The position numbers were made by a program, and so were the translations under genes. A stretch of DNA of 64,000 nt. It comes from Sinorhizobium sp. 6-70. GTDB taxonomy: Bacteria; Pseudomonadota; Alphaproteobacteria; Rhizobiales; Rhizobiaceae. This document shows, piece by piece, positions 34,904 through 43,805 of this stretch. The notes below the pieces were generated by a model that did not search any database, was not told the DNA's origin, and saw only the letters and a program-made list of their open reading frames with translations. Where the stretch lies: NCBI RefSeq assembly GCF_030124375.1, contig NZ_JASKLS010000004.1, positions 248,001 to 312,000 on the forward strand. The letters are read 5' to 3'. Every line of letters begins with the position of its first letter. Position 1 is the first letter of the stretch.

Positions 34904-35755
34904 CTAAAGACCAAAAAGCAGCCCCTCCATCGCCCGGATGATCTTGCGGTGCTGATGGGCATGGCGGGTGCGGAGGCTGGTCGCCGCGTAGACGGCCTGC
35001 GGAATGACCGGGGCGTCAGCGACCGCGGTCGCAACACCGAGGTCGGCAAGCCTTATTGCAGTCGCTCCGGTGACATAGGCGGCCCCGCCTAGCGCGCGAA
35101 GCAGGCCGGTGATCGCCATGTTCTGCCCGGCGGAAAGCGGCGCGGCGGAGAGGTGCGGCAGGGCGAGGCGATGGGCGCGGTCGAAGGCCGGCGAGTAGCT
35201 CGAGCGAATATAGGTCTCGGGCTTCACCCGGGCTATATCGCAGAGTTGCGTGCTGACCAGTTTGTAATGCAGTTCGCCGATCCGTTCATAGTGGAGATCG
35301 GGCAGGTAATGGGGGGTGTAGAGGATAGCGAGGTCAAGCTCGCCAGCCGCGAGATCGCGGTTCATCTGGTTGGAATAATCCGACTCCATGTAGATTTCGG
35401 TCTGCGGCAGCTCGCGACGGATGGCGGCCAGCCAGTTGCCGGCAAGGGTCTCGGCGAGATCGTGCTGGATCCCGAGCCGCATCGAGCGCTCGAAAGCGCC
35501 GGCACTGGCGACCGCGCGCGTTGCTTCATGCCATTGATTTTGAAGCGCTTTCGCGTAATCGAGAAAACGCAGGCCTGAAGCCGTCGGCACCGTGCCGCCC
35601 TTGCTGCGGGTAAAAAGCTTGCGGTTGAATTGCGCCTCCAGCGCCTTCACGCGATGCGACACGGTCGACTGCGTAATGTTCAGCCGCTCGGCCGTGCGGT
35701 TGAAGCTCCGCGTTTCCATCAGGTCCAGAAATGTCTCAATCAGTTCAACTTGCAT
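34904..35755 (-). CDS. LysR-family transcriptional regulator (divergent from DMGDH-like genes)
   Basis: A 283-aa LysR protein: 'MQVELIETFLDLMETRSFNR', 'TAERLNITQSTVSHRVKALE' (helix-turn-helix) and an effector domain with 'YMESDYSNQMNRDLAAGELD' and 'LAILYTPHYLPDLHYERIGE'. It is divergent from the tandem dimethylglycine-dehydrogenase-like genes, with a candidate T-N11-A box (35793-35807) between the two starts. It therefore probably activates the downstream catabolic genes in response to a pathway compound. The length is slightly short for a LysR but complete. Confidence 0.92.
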   Translation of the reverse strand: MQVELIETFLDLMETRSFNRTAERLNITQSTVSHRVKALEAQFNRKLFTRSKGGTVPTASGLRFLDYAKALQNQWHEATRAVASAGAFERSMRLGIQHDLAETLAGNWLAAIRRELPQTEIYMESDYSNQMNRDLAAGELDLAILYTPHYLPDLHYERIGELHYKLVSTQLCDIARVKPETYIRSSYSPAFDRAHRLALPHLSAAPLSAGQNMAITGLLRALGGAAYVTGATAIRLADLGVATAVADAPVIPQAVYAATSLRTRHAHQHRKIIRAMEGLLFGL

Positions 35756-35792
35756 CTTTGCGACACGCCGCCTCCAAAGCGCGGTGAATCTA

Positions 35793-35807
35793 ATCGAAAT
35801 TCTCGAT
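35793..35807. promoter_or_regulatory. Candidate LysR box (T-N11-A) in the divergent promoter
   Basis: ATCGA (35793-35797), AATTC, TCGAT (35803-35807): dyad symmetry with T and A separated by 11 nt, the standard LysR-type half-site geometry. It lies 38 nt from the LysR start and 75 nt from the first dehydrogenase-like start. Confidence 0.55.
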
Positions 35808-35881
35808 CAATAATACCTCGTTCCGCTGCTTGATGGCCTTATTTTCCTCGTCAAATATCCACTCAAAAGAGGGAACTACGC

Positions 35882-38329
35882 ATGTCGAATTTGCCGTCTC
35901 ACGCGCGCGTCGTGATCATCGGCGGGGGGGCGGTTGGCGCCTCCTCGCTCTATCATCTTGCCAAGGCCGGCTGGACCGACTGCGTGCTTCTGGAAAAGAA
36001 CGAGCTGACCGCGGGCTCGACCTGGCATGCGGCCGGCAATGTGCCGACCTTCTCGTCGTCGTGGTCGATCATGAACATGCAGCGCTATTCGGCCTCGCTC
36101 TATCGCGAGCTTGGAGCGCTGGTCGATTATCCGATGAACTACCACGTCACCGGGTCGATCCGCCTCGGTCATTCGATGGAACGGCTGCAGGAGTTCAAGC
36201 GGGTCGTCGGCATGGGCCGCTACCAGGGCATGGATCTCGACATCCTGACGCCGGACGAGATGCGCGGCCGTTATCCTTTCCTCGAAACCCACGAGCTGAC
36301 CGGCGCGCTTTACGATCCGTATGACGGCGATATCGACCCCGCGCAGCTCACCCAGGCGCTCGCCAAGGGCGCGCGCGACTTAGGCGCAAAGATCATCCGT
36401 TTCTGTCCGGTAACGGGGGCGCGCCGCGAGAACGATGAATGGGTGATCTCCACGCCGCAGGGTGAGATCCGTTGCGAATACGTCGTCAACGCCGCCGGCT
36501 ATTATGCCCGCGAAGTCGGCAAGATGTTCGGCCGCGACGTGCCGATGATGGTGATGAGCCATCAATATATTCTCTTCGATGAAATCCCAGAACTCGCCGC
36601 CTGGTCGAAGGAAGCGGGGCACAAGCTGCCGCTGCTCCGCGATGTCGATTCCTCCTATTATCTCCGGCAGGAGAAATACGGCATGAATCTCGGGCCTTAC
36701 GAGAAGAATTGCCGGGCGCACTGGACGAGGCCGGACGATCCGATGCCCGAGGATTTTTCCTTCCAGCTTTTCCCGGACGACCTCGACCGGCTCGAATGGT
36801 ATCTGAACGATGCGGTCGAGCGCGTGCCGATGCTCGGCACGGCGGGCCTGTCGCGCGTGATCAACGGGCCGATCCCGTACGCGCCGGACGGCAACCCGCT
36901 GATCGGGCCGATGCCCGGCGTGCCGAATGCTTTCGAGGCCTGCGTTTTCACCTTCGGCATCTGCCAGGCGGGCGGGGCCGGCAAGGTGCTCGCCGAATGG
37001 GTGACGGAAGGCCAGACGGAATGGGACATGTGGTCCTGCGATCCGCGCCGCTACACCAACTTTACCGACCAGGACTATTGCATCGCCAAGGGCATGGAGA
37101 TCTACGGCCACGAATACGCGATGCATTTCCCGAAGCATTACTGGCCGGCGGGGCGCGGCAAGAAGCTGTCGCCGATCCACGACCGCATCGCCGCGCTCGG
37201 TGCCCAGTTCAAGCCCTATAACGGCTGGGAGCGCGCCATGTGGTACACAAAACCCGGCGACGACACCTCCGAGGAAGCGACGCAGACCTGGGGCCGCGAG
37301 GGGCCGTGGGCGAGGCGCATCGAGGAGGAGTGCCTGGCGGTGCGCGACGCGGCCGGCATCCTCGACCTGCCGGGCTTTTCGCGTTTCCGCGTCAAGGGCG
37401 AGGGCGCGCGAGAGTGGCTGACGGGGCTGATCACCGGCCGCGTGCCGAAGCCGGGACGCATCGGCCTTGCCTATTTCGCGGACGACAAGGGGCGCATCGT
37501 TACCGAAATGTCTGTGATGGCGATCGAGGAGGACTTCTTCTTCCTGATCACGGCGGCGACGGCGCAATGGCACGACTTCGAATGGCTGCAGAAACACCGT
37601 CCGGCCGGCGCGGCCTTCACGCTTGACGATGTGACCGCGAATTTCTCCTGCCAGATCCTGACCGGCCCGAAATCGCGCGACATCCTCGCCGAAGTTTCCG
37701 ATGCCGACCTTTCGAAAGGCTGGCTCACGCATCAGACGGCGCAAATCGCGGGGCGCTACTGCCAACTCGTTAGGGTCTCCTTTGCCGGAGAGCTCGGCTG
37801 GGAAATCCACACGAAGGTGGACGACACGGCGGCAATCTTCGACGAGGTATGGGCGACCGGCGAGAAACACGGCCTCAGACCCTTCGGCATGGAGGCGCTC
37901 GACAGCCTGCGTATCGAGAAGGGCTACCGCGCCTGGAAGGGTGATTTGTCCACCGACTACACGGTCCTGCAGGGCGGGCTGGAGCGCTTCGTCGATTGGT
38001 CGAAACCGGCATTCAAGGGCAAGGCGGCGCTGGAGCGCGAGAAGCAGCGGGGCGTCAGCAAACGCTTCGTCACCCTGACGGTCGAGGCCGGCGAATGCGA
38101 CGCGCCCTACATGTCGACGCTCTGGTCGGGCGGCGAGGTGGTCGGTGAGACGACCTCCGGAAACTGGGGTTACCGCGTCGGCAAGTCGATCGCGCTTGGC
38201 ATGCTGCGTGCCGATCTCGCCGTGCCGGGCCAGGAAATCGAGGTCGAGATTTTCGGCGAGCGCTTCAAGGCGGTGGTTCAGCCGGACCAGCCGCTCTGGG
38301 ATCCCTCGAATGAAAGACTGAGAGCATGA
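35882..38329 (+). CDS. FAD-dependent dimethylglycine/sarcosine dehydrogenase-like protein 1
   Basis: An 815-aa two-part flavoprotein. The N-terminal DAO-type FAD domain has 'ARVVIIGGGAVGASSLYHLA' and 'ELTAGSTWHAAGNVPTFSSS', with His49 where mammalian DMGDH carries covalent FAD. The C-terminal half is GcvT-like ('ILDLPGFSRFRVKGEGAREW', 'ILTGPKSRDILAEVSDADLS', 'FAGELGWEIHTKVDDTAAIF', 'GMEALDSLRIEKGYRAWKGD'), the tetrahydrofolate-binding part that takes up the one-carbon unit. It would oxidatively demethylate dimethylglycine, sarcosine or a related N-methyl amine. Its stop overlaps the next gene as ATGA. A weak ribosome site, GAGGGAACTACGC, precedes ATG 35882. Confidence 0.92.
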   Translation: MSNLPSHARVVIIGGGAVGASSLYHLAKAGWTDCVLLEKNELTAGSTWHAAGNVPTFSSSWSIMNMQRYSASLYRELGALVDYPMNYHVTGSIRLGHSMERLQEFKRVVGMGRYQGMDLDILTPDEMRGRYPFLETHELTGALYDPYDGDIDPAQLTQALAKGARDLGAKIIRFCPVTGARRENDEWVISTPQGEIRCEYVVNAAGYYAREVGKMFGRDVPMMVMSHQYILFDEIPELAAWSKEAGHKLPLLRDVDSSYYLRQEKYGMNLGPYEKNCRAHWTRPDDPMPEDFSFQLFPDDLDRLEWYLNDAVERVPMLGTAGLSRVINGPIPYAPDGNPLIGPMPGVPNAFEACVFTFGICQAGGAGKVLAEWVTEGQTEWDMWSCDPRRYTNFTDQDYCIAKGMEIYGHEYAMHFPKHYWPAGRGKKLSPIHDRIAALGAQFKPYNGWERAMWYTKPGDDTSEEATQTWGREGPWARRIEEECLAVRDAAGILDLPGFSRFRVKGEGAREWLTGLITGRVPKPGRIGLAYFADDKGRIVTEMSVMAIEEDFFFLITAATAQWHDFEWLQKHRPAGAAFTLDDVTANFSCQILTGPKSRDILAEVSDADLSKGWLTHQTAQIAGRYCQLVRVSFAGELGWEIHTKVDDTAAIFDEVWATGEKHGLRPFGMEALDSLRIEKGYRAWKGDLSTDYTVLQGGLERFVDWSKPAFKGKAALEREKQRGVSKRFVTLTVEAGECDAPYMSTLWSGGEVVGETTSGNWGYRVGKSIALGMLRADLAVPGQEIEVEIFGERFKAVVQPDQPLWDPSNERLRA

Positions 38330-40773
38330 CGAAACCCATTCCTGCAAAAGCCCGTGCGGTTATAATCGGCGGCGGTGTCTCCGGTTGCTCGGTTGCCTAT
38401 CACCTGTCGAAGCTTGGCTGGACGGACGTGGTGCTGCTCGAGCGCAAGCAGCTGACCTCGGGCACGACCTGGCATGCGGCCGGTCTGATCGGCCAGCTTC
38501 GCGCCTCGCAGAACATGACGCGGCTCGCAAAATATTCGGCGGACCTTTACGTCAAGCTCGAGGCCGAGACCGGCATCGCCACCGGCATGCGCCAGAACGG
38601 CTCGATCACTGTCGCGCTGACGGACGAGCGCAAGGAAGAGATCTACCGCCAGGCCTCTCTCGCCCGCGCCTTCAACGTCGACGTTCGCGAGATCACGCCG
38701 GACGAGGTGAAGGCGATGTATCCGCATCTCAACACTTCGGATGTCAGGGCGGCGGTGCATCTTCCGCTCGACGGTCAGTGCGATCCGGCCAATATCGCCA
38801 TGGCGCTTGCCAAGGGCGCGCGCCAGAACGGCGCGACGATCATCGAGGGTGTGAAGGTCACGTCCGTTCTGAAGAAAGACGGCCGCGTGACGCGCGTCAC
38901 CTGCGAGCAGAACGGCGAGCGCTTCACGATCGAGACCGAGAATGTCGTCAACTGCGCCGGCATGTGGGGCAGGGAGCTTGCCCGGCAAGTCGGCGTCACC
39001 GTGCCGCTCCACGCCTGCGAGCATTTCTACATAGTCACCGAGGCGATCGCGGGCCTGAGCCGGTTGCCGGTACTGCGCGTGCCGGACGAGTGTACCTACT
39101 ACAAGGAAGACGCCGGCAAGATGCTCGTCGGCGCCTTCGAGCCCAAGGCCAAGCCCTGGGGCATGGACGGCATTCGCGAGGACTTCTGCTTCGACCAGTT
39201 GCCAGAGGACTTCGACCATTTCGCACCGATCCTCGAAATGGCGGTCAATCGCATGCCGATGCTGGAGACGGCAGGCATCCACACCTTCTTCAACGGGCCG
39301 GAAAGTTTTACGCCCGATGATCGCTACTATCTCGGCGAGGCGCCGGAAGTGAAAGGCTACTGGGTTGCCGCCGGCTACAATTCGATCGGCATTGTTTCCT
39401 CCGGCGGTGCCGGCATGGCGCTGGCGCAATGGATGAATGACGGCGAGCCGCCCTTCGACCTCTGGGAGGTCGATATCCGCCGCGCGCAGCCATTCCAGAA
39501 GAACCGCAGCTACCTCAAGGACCGCGTGTCTGAAACGCTCGGCCTGCTCTATGCCGATCACTTCCCCTATCGCCAGATGGCGACCGCGCGCGGCGTGCGA
39601 CGTTCACCCCTCCATGAACACCTGAAGGCCCGTGGCGCCGTCTTCGGCGAGGTGGCGGGCTGGGAGCGTGCCAACTGGTTCGCAAGGGACGGACAGGAGC
39701 GCGAATACCGCTATTCCTGGAAGCGCCAGAACTGGTTCGAAAACCAGCGCCAGGAGCATCTTGCTACGCGCGGCGGCGTCGGCCTTTTCGACATGACGTC
39801 GTTCGGCAAGATCCGGGTCGAAGGGCGAGACGCGCTCGCGTTCCTGCAGCGGCTCTGCGCCAACGAGATGAATGTCGAGCCGGGCCGGATCGTCTACACG
39901 CAGATGCTGAATGCGCGCGGCGGCATCGAGAGCGACCTGACCGTCACTCGCCTTTCGGAAACCGCTTTCTTCCTGGTGGTGCCCGGCGCGACGCTGCAGC
40001 GTGATCTCGCCTGGCTGCGCAAGCATGTTCGCGATGAATTCGTGGTGATCACCGATGTCACCGCCGCCGAAAGCGTGCTCTGCGTCATGGGACCGAAGTC
40101 GCGCGCGCTGATGCAGAAGGTGAGCCCGAGCGACTTTTCCAATCAGGCGCATCCTTTCGGTACCGCGCGCGAAATCGAGATCGGCATGGGCCTCGCCCGT
40201 GCGCATCGCGTCACTTATGTCGGCGAGCTCGGCTGGGAGCTCTATGTCTCGACCGATCAGGCGGCCCATGTGTTCGAAGCGCTGGAAGCCGCAGGCGGCG
40301 ATGTCGGCCTCAAGCTCTGCGGTCTTCACACGCTCGACAGCTGCCGCATCGAGAAGGCGTTCCGCCATTTCGGACACGACATCACCGATGAGGATCATGT
40401 GCTCGAAGCCGGTCTCGGCTTTGCCGTGAAGACCGACAAGGGCGACTTCATCGGCCGTGAGGCGGTCCTTGCGAAACAAGACAAGGGGCTGGCGCGCCGG
40501 CTGGTGCAGTTCCGGCTTGCTGATCCCGAGCCCTTGCTCTTCCACAACGAGGCGATTGTTCGCGACGGTGAGATCGTCGGCACGATTACGTCCGGCAACT
40601 ACGGCCACCACCTCGGCGGCGCGATCGGCCTCGGCTATGTGCCTTGCGAGGGCGAGAGCGCCGCGGATGTGCTGGCGTCACGCTACGAGATCGAGATTGC
40701 CGGAACGCGGGTCAGGGCTGAGGCTTCGCTGAAGCCGATGTACGACCCGAAGGCGGAGCGGGTGCGGATGTAA
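38326..40773 (+). CDS. FAD-dependent dimethylglycine/sarcosine dehydrogenase-like protein 2
   Basis: Paralogue of the preceding protein, also 815 aa, with the same architecture: FAD domain 'ARAVIIGGGVSGCSVAYHLS', covalent-FAD candidate His50 in 'QLTSGTTWHAAGLIGQLRAS', and a GcvT-like C-terminal half ('GLFDMTSFGKIRVEGRDALA', 'CVMGPKSRALMQKVSPSDFS', 'YVGELGWELYVSTDQAAHVF', 'GLHTLDSCRIEKAFRHFGHD'). The two are clearly diverged, so they probably act on successive or different N-methyl substrates. The ATG at 38326 overlaps the previous TGA by four bases, so expression is coupled. A palindromic repeat separates it from the MttB-family gene. Confidence 0.93.
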   Translation: MTKPIPAKARAVIIGGGVSGCSVAYHLSKLGWTDVVLLERKQLTSGTTWHAAGLIGQLRASQNMTRLAKYSADLYVKLEAETGIATGMRQNGSITVALTDERKEEIYRQASLARAFNVDVREITPDEVKAMYPHLNTSDVRAAVHLPLDGQCDPANIAMALAKGARQNGATIIEGVKVTSVLKKDGRVTRVTCEQNGERFTIETENVVNCAGMWGRELARQVGVTVPLHACEHFYIVTEAIAGLSRLPVLRVPDECTYYKEDAGKMLVGAFEPKAKPWGMDGIREDFCFDQLPEDFDHFAPILEMAVNRMPMLETAGIHTFFNGPESFTPDDRYYLGEAPEVKGYWVAAGYNSIGIVSSGGAGMALAQWMNDGEPPFDLWEVDIRRAQPFQKNRSYLKDRVSETLGLLYADHFPYRQMATARGVRRSPLHEHLKARGAVFGEVAGWERANWFARDGQEREYRYSWKRQNWFENQRQEHLATRGGVGLFDMTSFGKIRVEGRDALAFLQRLCANEMNVEPGRIVYTQMLNARGGIESDLTVTRLSETAFFLVVPGATLQRDLAWLRKHVRDEFVVITDVTAAESVLCVMGPKSRALMQKVSPSDFSNQAHPFGTAREIEIGMGLARAHRVTYVGELGWELYVSTDQAAHVFEALEAAGGDVGLKLCGLHTLDSCRIEKAFRHFGHDITDEDHVLEAGLGFAVKTDKGDFIGREAVLAKQDKGLARRLVQFRLADPEPLLFHNEAIVRDGEIVGTITSGNYGHHLGGAIGLGYVPCEGESAADVLASRYEIEIAGTRVRAEASLKPMYDPKAERVRM

Positions 40774-40794
40774 GTGGGAAAAATGATTGCCCTT

Positions 40795-40942
40795 CATCCC
40801 GCTGCCGCGACCTTCTCCCCGCATGCGGGGAGAAGGGATATGCCGCGGCCGAGAGGCCGACCTCGCCCTTGGGAAAAGGGACACGCGGCGCTGCCTCGTC
40901 CCCTCTCCCCGCGTGTGGGGAGAGGGTTAGGGTGAGGGGCAA
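40795..40942. repeat. GC-rich palindromic repeat, copy 3
   Basis: Hairpins CTTCTCCCCGC ... GCGGGGAGAAGG (40812-40837) and CCCTCTCCCCGCG ... GGGGAGAGGG, ending 'TTAGGGTGAGGGGCAAC'. It lies within an apparent operon, between the second dehydrogenase-like gene and the MttB-family gene. Confidence 0.85.
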
Positions 40943-40977
40943 CAGGAGGACGGCGACAGGTGCCATTGGGAGATCGA

Positions 40978-42525
40978 ATGATGGCTGAGGAATGCGCAGT
41001 TGCGGTTTCGAGACGGTCCGGAGGACGGGCGGCGCGCATGGCGCTTCGCTCGGCGCCGCTTGCCGAGAACATCCGGCCGGTGCGGCCGGGGCTTGCCGGC
41101 GGGCAGTACAAGCCGCTGAGCGAGGCGAATGTCCGGCGCATCCACGAAGCAGCACTCGATGCGCTGGAAGAGATCGGCCTTGCCAATGCGCCGAAATCCG
41201 GCATCGAGATCATGACCGGTGCGGGCGCCATCCTCGGCGATGACGGGCGCATCCGCTTTCCCCGCGCGCTGGTCGAGGACATGCTGGCCGTTGCCGCCCG
41301 CGACATCACGCTCTATGCCCGCGACCCGAAGCAGGATCTCGAGCTTAGCGGCACGCGGGTCTACTACGGCACCGCCGGCGCGGCGGTTCATGTTGTCGAT
41401 GTCGAGAAGCGGGAATACCGGGAGTCGACCGCGAAGGACCTCTTGAACGCCGCCCAACTCGTCCACCATCTCGACAATATCCATTTCTTCCAGCGGGCCA
41501 TGGTGTGCCGGGACATTCCCGACAATTTCCTGATGGACATCAACACGCTCTATGCCTGTTGCGCCGGGACGACGAAACATGTCGGCACCAGCTTTTCCGA
41601 TCCGTCGCATGTCGAGGGCTGTTTCGATCTCATCCACATGATCGCCGGCGGCGAGGGCAAGTGGCGGGAGCGGCCCTTCGTCTCCAATTCCAACTGCTTC
41701 GTCGTGCCGCCGATGAAATTCGCCGAGGAAAGCTGCGTCACCATGGAAAAATGCATCCGTGGCGGCATGCCGATCCTCCTGCTTTCCGCCGGGCAGGCGG
41801 GGGCAACCGCGCCGGCGCCGCTTGCAACGGCAATCGTGCAGGCGGTTGCCGAATGTTTGGCGGGTGTCGTCTATGTCAACGCCATGTCTCCCGGGCACCC
41901 GGCAGTCTTCGGAACCTGGCCTTTCGTGTCGGATTTGAGGACCGGCGCGATGTCCGGCGGTTCCGGCGAGCAGGCGCTGCTGACGGCCGGTTGCGCGCAG
42001 ATGCACCAGTTCTACCGTCTGCCGGGCGGGGCAGCTGCCGGTATCGCAGACGCCAAGCTGCCGGACATGCAGGCCGGCTGGGAACAGGCGATTTCCAACG
42101 TCATGGCGGGGCTTTCCGGCCTCAACATGGTCTATGAAGCCGTCGGCATGCATGCTTCGCTTCTCGGCTTCTGCCTGGAATCGCTGGTGCTCGGCGACGA
42201 TCTGCTGGGCCAGGTGCAGCGCTGCATCCGCGGCATCGACGTGACCGAGGATTCGGTTTCGCTCGAAACCATGCGCTCCGTCTGCCTTGACGGCCCCGGC
42301 CACTATCTCGGCCACCCGCAGACGCTCGGGCTGATGCAAACCGAATATATCTACCCGGCGGTCGCCGATCGCACGAGCCCGAAGGAATGGGTGGAGATCG
42401 GCCGTCCGGATCTCGTCGCACGCGCGATCGAGAGGAAGAACCGCATTCTCGCGGAGGCAGCGCCTTCGGTGATCGCACCGGAGATCGACCGGGCGATCCG
42501 CGAAAAGTTCAGGATCTATTGCTGA
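40978..42525 (+). CDS. Trimethylamine methyltransferase (MttB) family protein, non-pyrrolysine
   Basis: A 515-aa MttB-superfamily protein: 'LSEANVRRIHEAALDALEEI', 'YYGTAGAAVHVVDVEKREYR', 'CVTMEKCIRGGMPILLLSAG' and the C-terminal 'ADRTSPKEWVEIGRPDLVAR'. The frame has no in-frame TAG, so it lacks the pyrrolysine of archaeal MttB; such homologues demethylate quaternary amines (glycine betaine, proline betaine, carnitine) to a corrinoid. No corrinoid protein gene is visible nearby. Downstream of two DMGDH-like genes, it fits a betaine-to-dimethylglycine-to-sarcosine route. GGGAG precedes ATG 40978; ATG 40981 is an alternative. Confidence 0.9.
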   Translation: MMAEECAVAVSRRSGGRAARMALRSAPLAENIRPVRPGLAGGQYKPLSEANVRRIHEAALDALEEIGLANAPKSGIEIMTGAGAILGDDGRIRFPRALVEDMLAVAARDITLYARDPKQDLELSGTRVYYGTAGAAVHVVDVEKREYRESTAKDLLNAAQLVHHLDNIHFFQRAMVCRDIPDNFLMDINTLYACCAGTTKHVGTSFSDPSHVEGCFDLIHMIAGGEGKWRERPFVSNSNCFVVPPMKFAEESCVTMEKCIRGGMPILLLSAGQAGATAPAPLATAIVQAVAECLAGVVYVNAMSPGHPAVFGTWPFVSDLRTGAMSGGSGEQALLTAGCAQMHQFYRLPGGAAAGIADAKLPDMQAGWEQAISNVMAGLSGLNMVYEAVGMHASLLGFCLESLVLGDDLLGQVQRCIRGIDVTEDSVSLETMRSVCLDGPGHYLGHPQTLGLMQTEYIYPAVADRTSPKEWVEIGRPDLVARAIERKNRILAEAAPSVIAPEIDRAIREKFRIYC

Positions 42526-42567
42526 CGGCAGTTCAGGGCGGTTCCGCTTTCGAGCTTGTTCTCTCGG

Positions 42568-43065
42568 TCAGGTTCGGCGGTCGAAGTGCGTCCTGAGCGT
42601 CACATGCGTCTGAACAGTGGCGACACCCGGGATCGCGGCGATGCGCCGCCGGATCGTGTCGAGGTCGCCGTTGGAATCGCATTCGACGAGCAGCATCAGA
42701 TCCGTTGCGCCCGCAAGCGACCAGCAACTGACAACATGAGGCATGCCGGAAAGATGCGGCACCACATGGTCGCAGTTCTTGCCGGGCTGGAAGGCGACCG
42801 CGACAAGCGCGCGCACGACAGGCGATTTGTCCTCCTGACCGAGGCGGATCGTGTAACCGGCAACGACACCCTTCGTCTCGAGCCGCCGCAGCCGCTCATG
42901 CGTGGCGCTTCGGGAAAGGCCGGCATGGCGGGCGAGCGCCACAAGGCTCTGGCGTGAATCCTTACGCAAAGCGGCGATCAACAGCCGGTCTTTTTCATCG
43001 AGTTCGGTCAAATCGTCGTCCCCTGCCGGTGCTACCGGACGAACGTCCGGGCCGGGCAACATCAT
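42568..43065 (-). CDS. Lrp/AsnC-family transcriptional regulator
   Basis: A 165-aa Lrp-type regulator. The helix-turn-helix is 'LDEKDRLLIAALRKDSRQSL' and 'ARHAGLSRSATHERLRRLET'; the AsnC ligand domain is 'HLSGMPHVVSCWSLAGATDL' and 'MLLVECDSNGDLDTIRRRIA'. It converges on the MttB-family gene and is divergent from the isochorismatase-family gene, 60 nt away, which it probably regulates. The first methionines (MMLP) may be leader residues; an alternative start cannot be ruled out. Confidence 0.92.
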   Translation of the reverse strand: MMLPGPDVRPVAPAGDDDLTELDEKDRLLIAALRKDSRQSLVALARHAGLSRSATHERLRRLETKGVVAGYTIRLGQEDKSPVVRALVAVAFQPGKNCDHVVPHLSGMPHVVSCWSLAGATDLMLLVECDSNGDLDTIRRRIAAIPGVATVQTHVTLRTHFDRRT

Positions 43066-43125
43066 GCTCAGTGAAACCGGACGATAGGGCAGTTACCGTC
43101 CAGGGACAACGAAGGAGCCTCATCC

Positions 43126-43710
43126 ATGAACAGCTTGAAATTGCCCGACAATGCCGTCCTGATACCGATCGATTTGCAGCAGGCCTTTGATGCGGCGCCA
43201 TGGCCGCCGCGCTGGAATGACCGCGTGGACGAAAACGGTCTCGCGCTTCTCGCCGCCTGGCGTTCCGCCAAGCGGCCGATCATCCATGTGCGGCACGACA
43301 GTGTCGAGGAAGGCTCGACGCTGCGGCCGGAACGGCCGGGTAATGCATTCCGCCCGGGTTTCGGGCCGAAGGGCGAGGAACCGCTGGTCACAAAGAGCGT
43401 GAACGCCGCCTTTATCGGCACCGACCTTGACTTGCGGCTCCGGCGTCTCGGCGCCGATACCGTCGTGCTCTTCGGCATCTCCACGGACATGTGTGTTTCG
43501 ACCTCGGTACGGGTCGGCGCCAACATGGGATATCGCGTGATCCTCGTGGAGGATGCTTGCGATTGTTTCGATCTGGCCGACGGCTCGGGTGGCGTGGTTT
43601 CTGCGCGGGATATCCATCGCGCGCATATCGCGACGCTGCGGGCGGAATTCGCTTCGGTCGTGACGACAGGCGAGCTGCTCGCGGCGCTCGGCGGCGCTGC
43701 GGCGGCGTGA
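43126..43710 (+). CDS. Isochorismatase-family cysteine hydrolase
   Basis: A 194-aa cysteine hydrolase with the conserved catalytic triad: Asp16 in 'AVLIPIDLQQAFD', Lys90 in 'PLVTKSVNAAFIGTDLDLRL' and Cys123 in 'VLFGISTDMCVSTSVRVGAN'. Relatives are nicotinamidases, N-carbamoyl sarcosine amidases and isochorismatases. An amidase or carbamoylase acting on an N-methyl amino acid derivative would fit the neighbouring dehydrogenase genes, but this is conjecture. AAGGAGC precedes ATG 43126. It is divergent from an Lrp regulator. Confidence 0.92.
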   Translation: MNSLKLPDNAVLIPIDLQQAFDAAPWPPRWNDRVDENGLALLAAWRSAKRPIIHVRHDSVEEGSTLRPERPGNAFRPGFGPKGEEPLVTKSVNAAFIGTDLDLRLRRLGADTVVLFGISTDMCVSTSVRVGANMGYRVILVEDACDCFDLADGSGGVVSARDIHRAHIATLRAEFASVVTTGELLAALGGAAAA

Positions 43711-43766
43711 TTGCGAGGGCTGGCGGGGCGGGATGCCGCCTGTGGCTCCTAATTCTTTGAAACTGG

Positions 43767-43804
43767 GCAATTCCAGGCGGAAACCGCTGCACACCTGGAA
43801 TTGC
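43767..43804. terminator. Inverted repeat at the end of convergent genes
   Basis: GCAATTCCAGG (43767-43777) and CCTGGAATTGC (43794-43804) are perfect 11-bp arms with a 16-nt loop, immediately before the stop of the minus-strand gene (TAG complement at 43806). It may terminate both converging transcripts, although there is no T-run. Confidence 0.5.
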
Positions 43805-43805
43805 G

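Noticed and set aside
36380..38347. 655-residue open frame antisense to the first DMGDH-like gene
   Set aside because: Low-complexity Arg/Ala/Leu/Asp-rich shadow of a well-conserved flavoprotein.
38278..39561. 427-residue minus-strand frame in the second DMGDH-like gene
   Set aside because: Shadow of a clear coding gene; no recognisable motifs.
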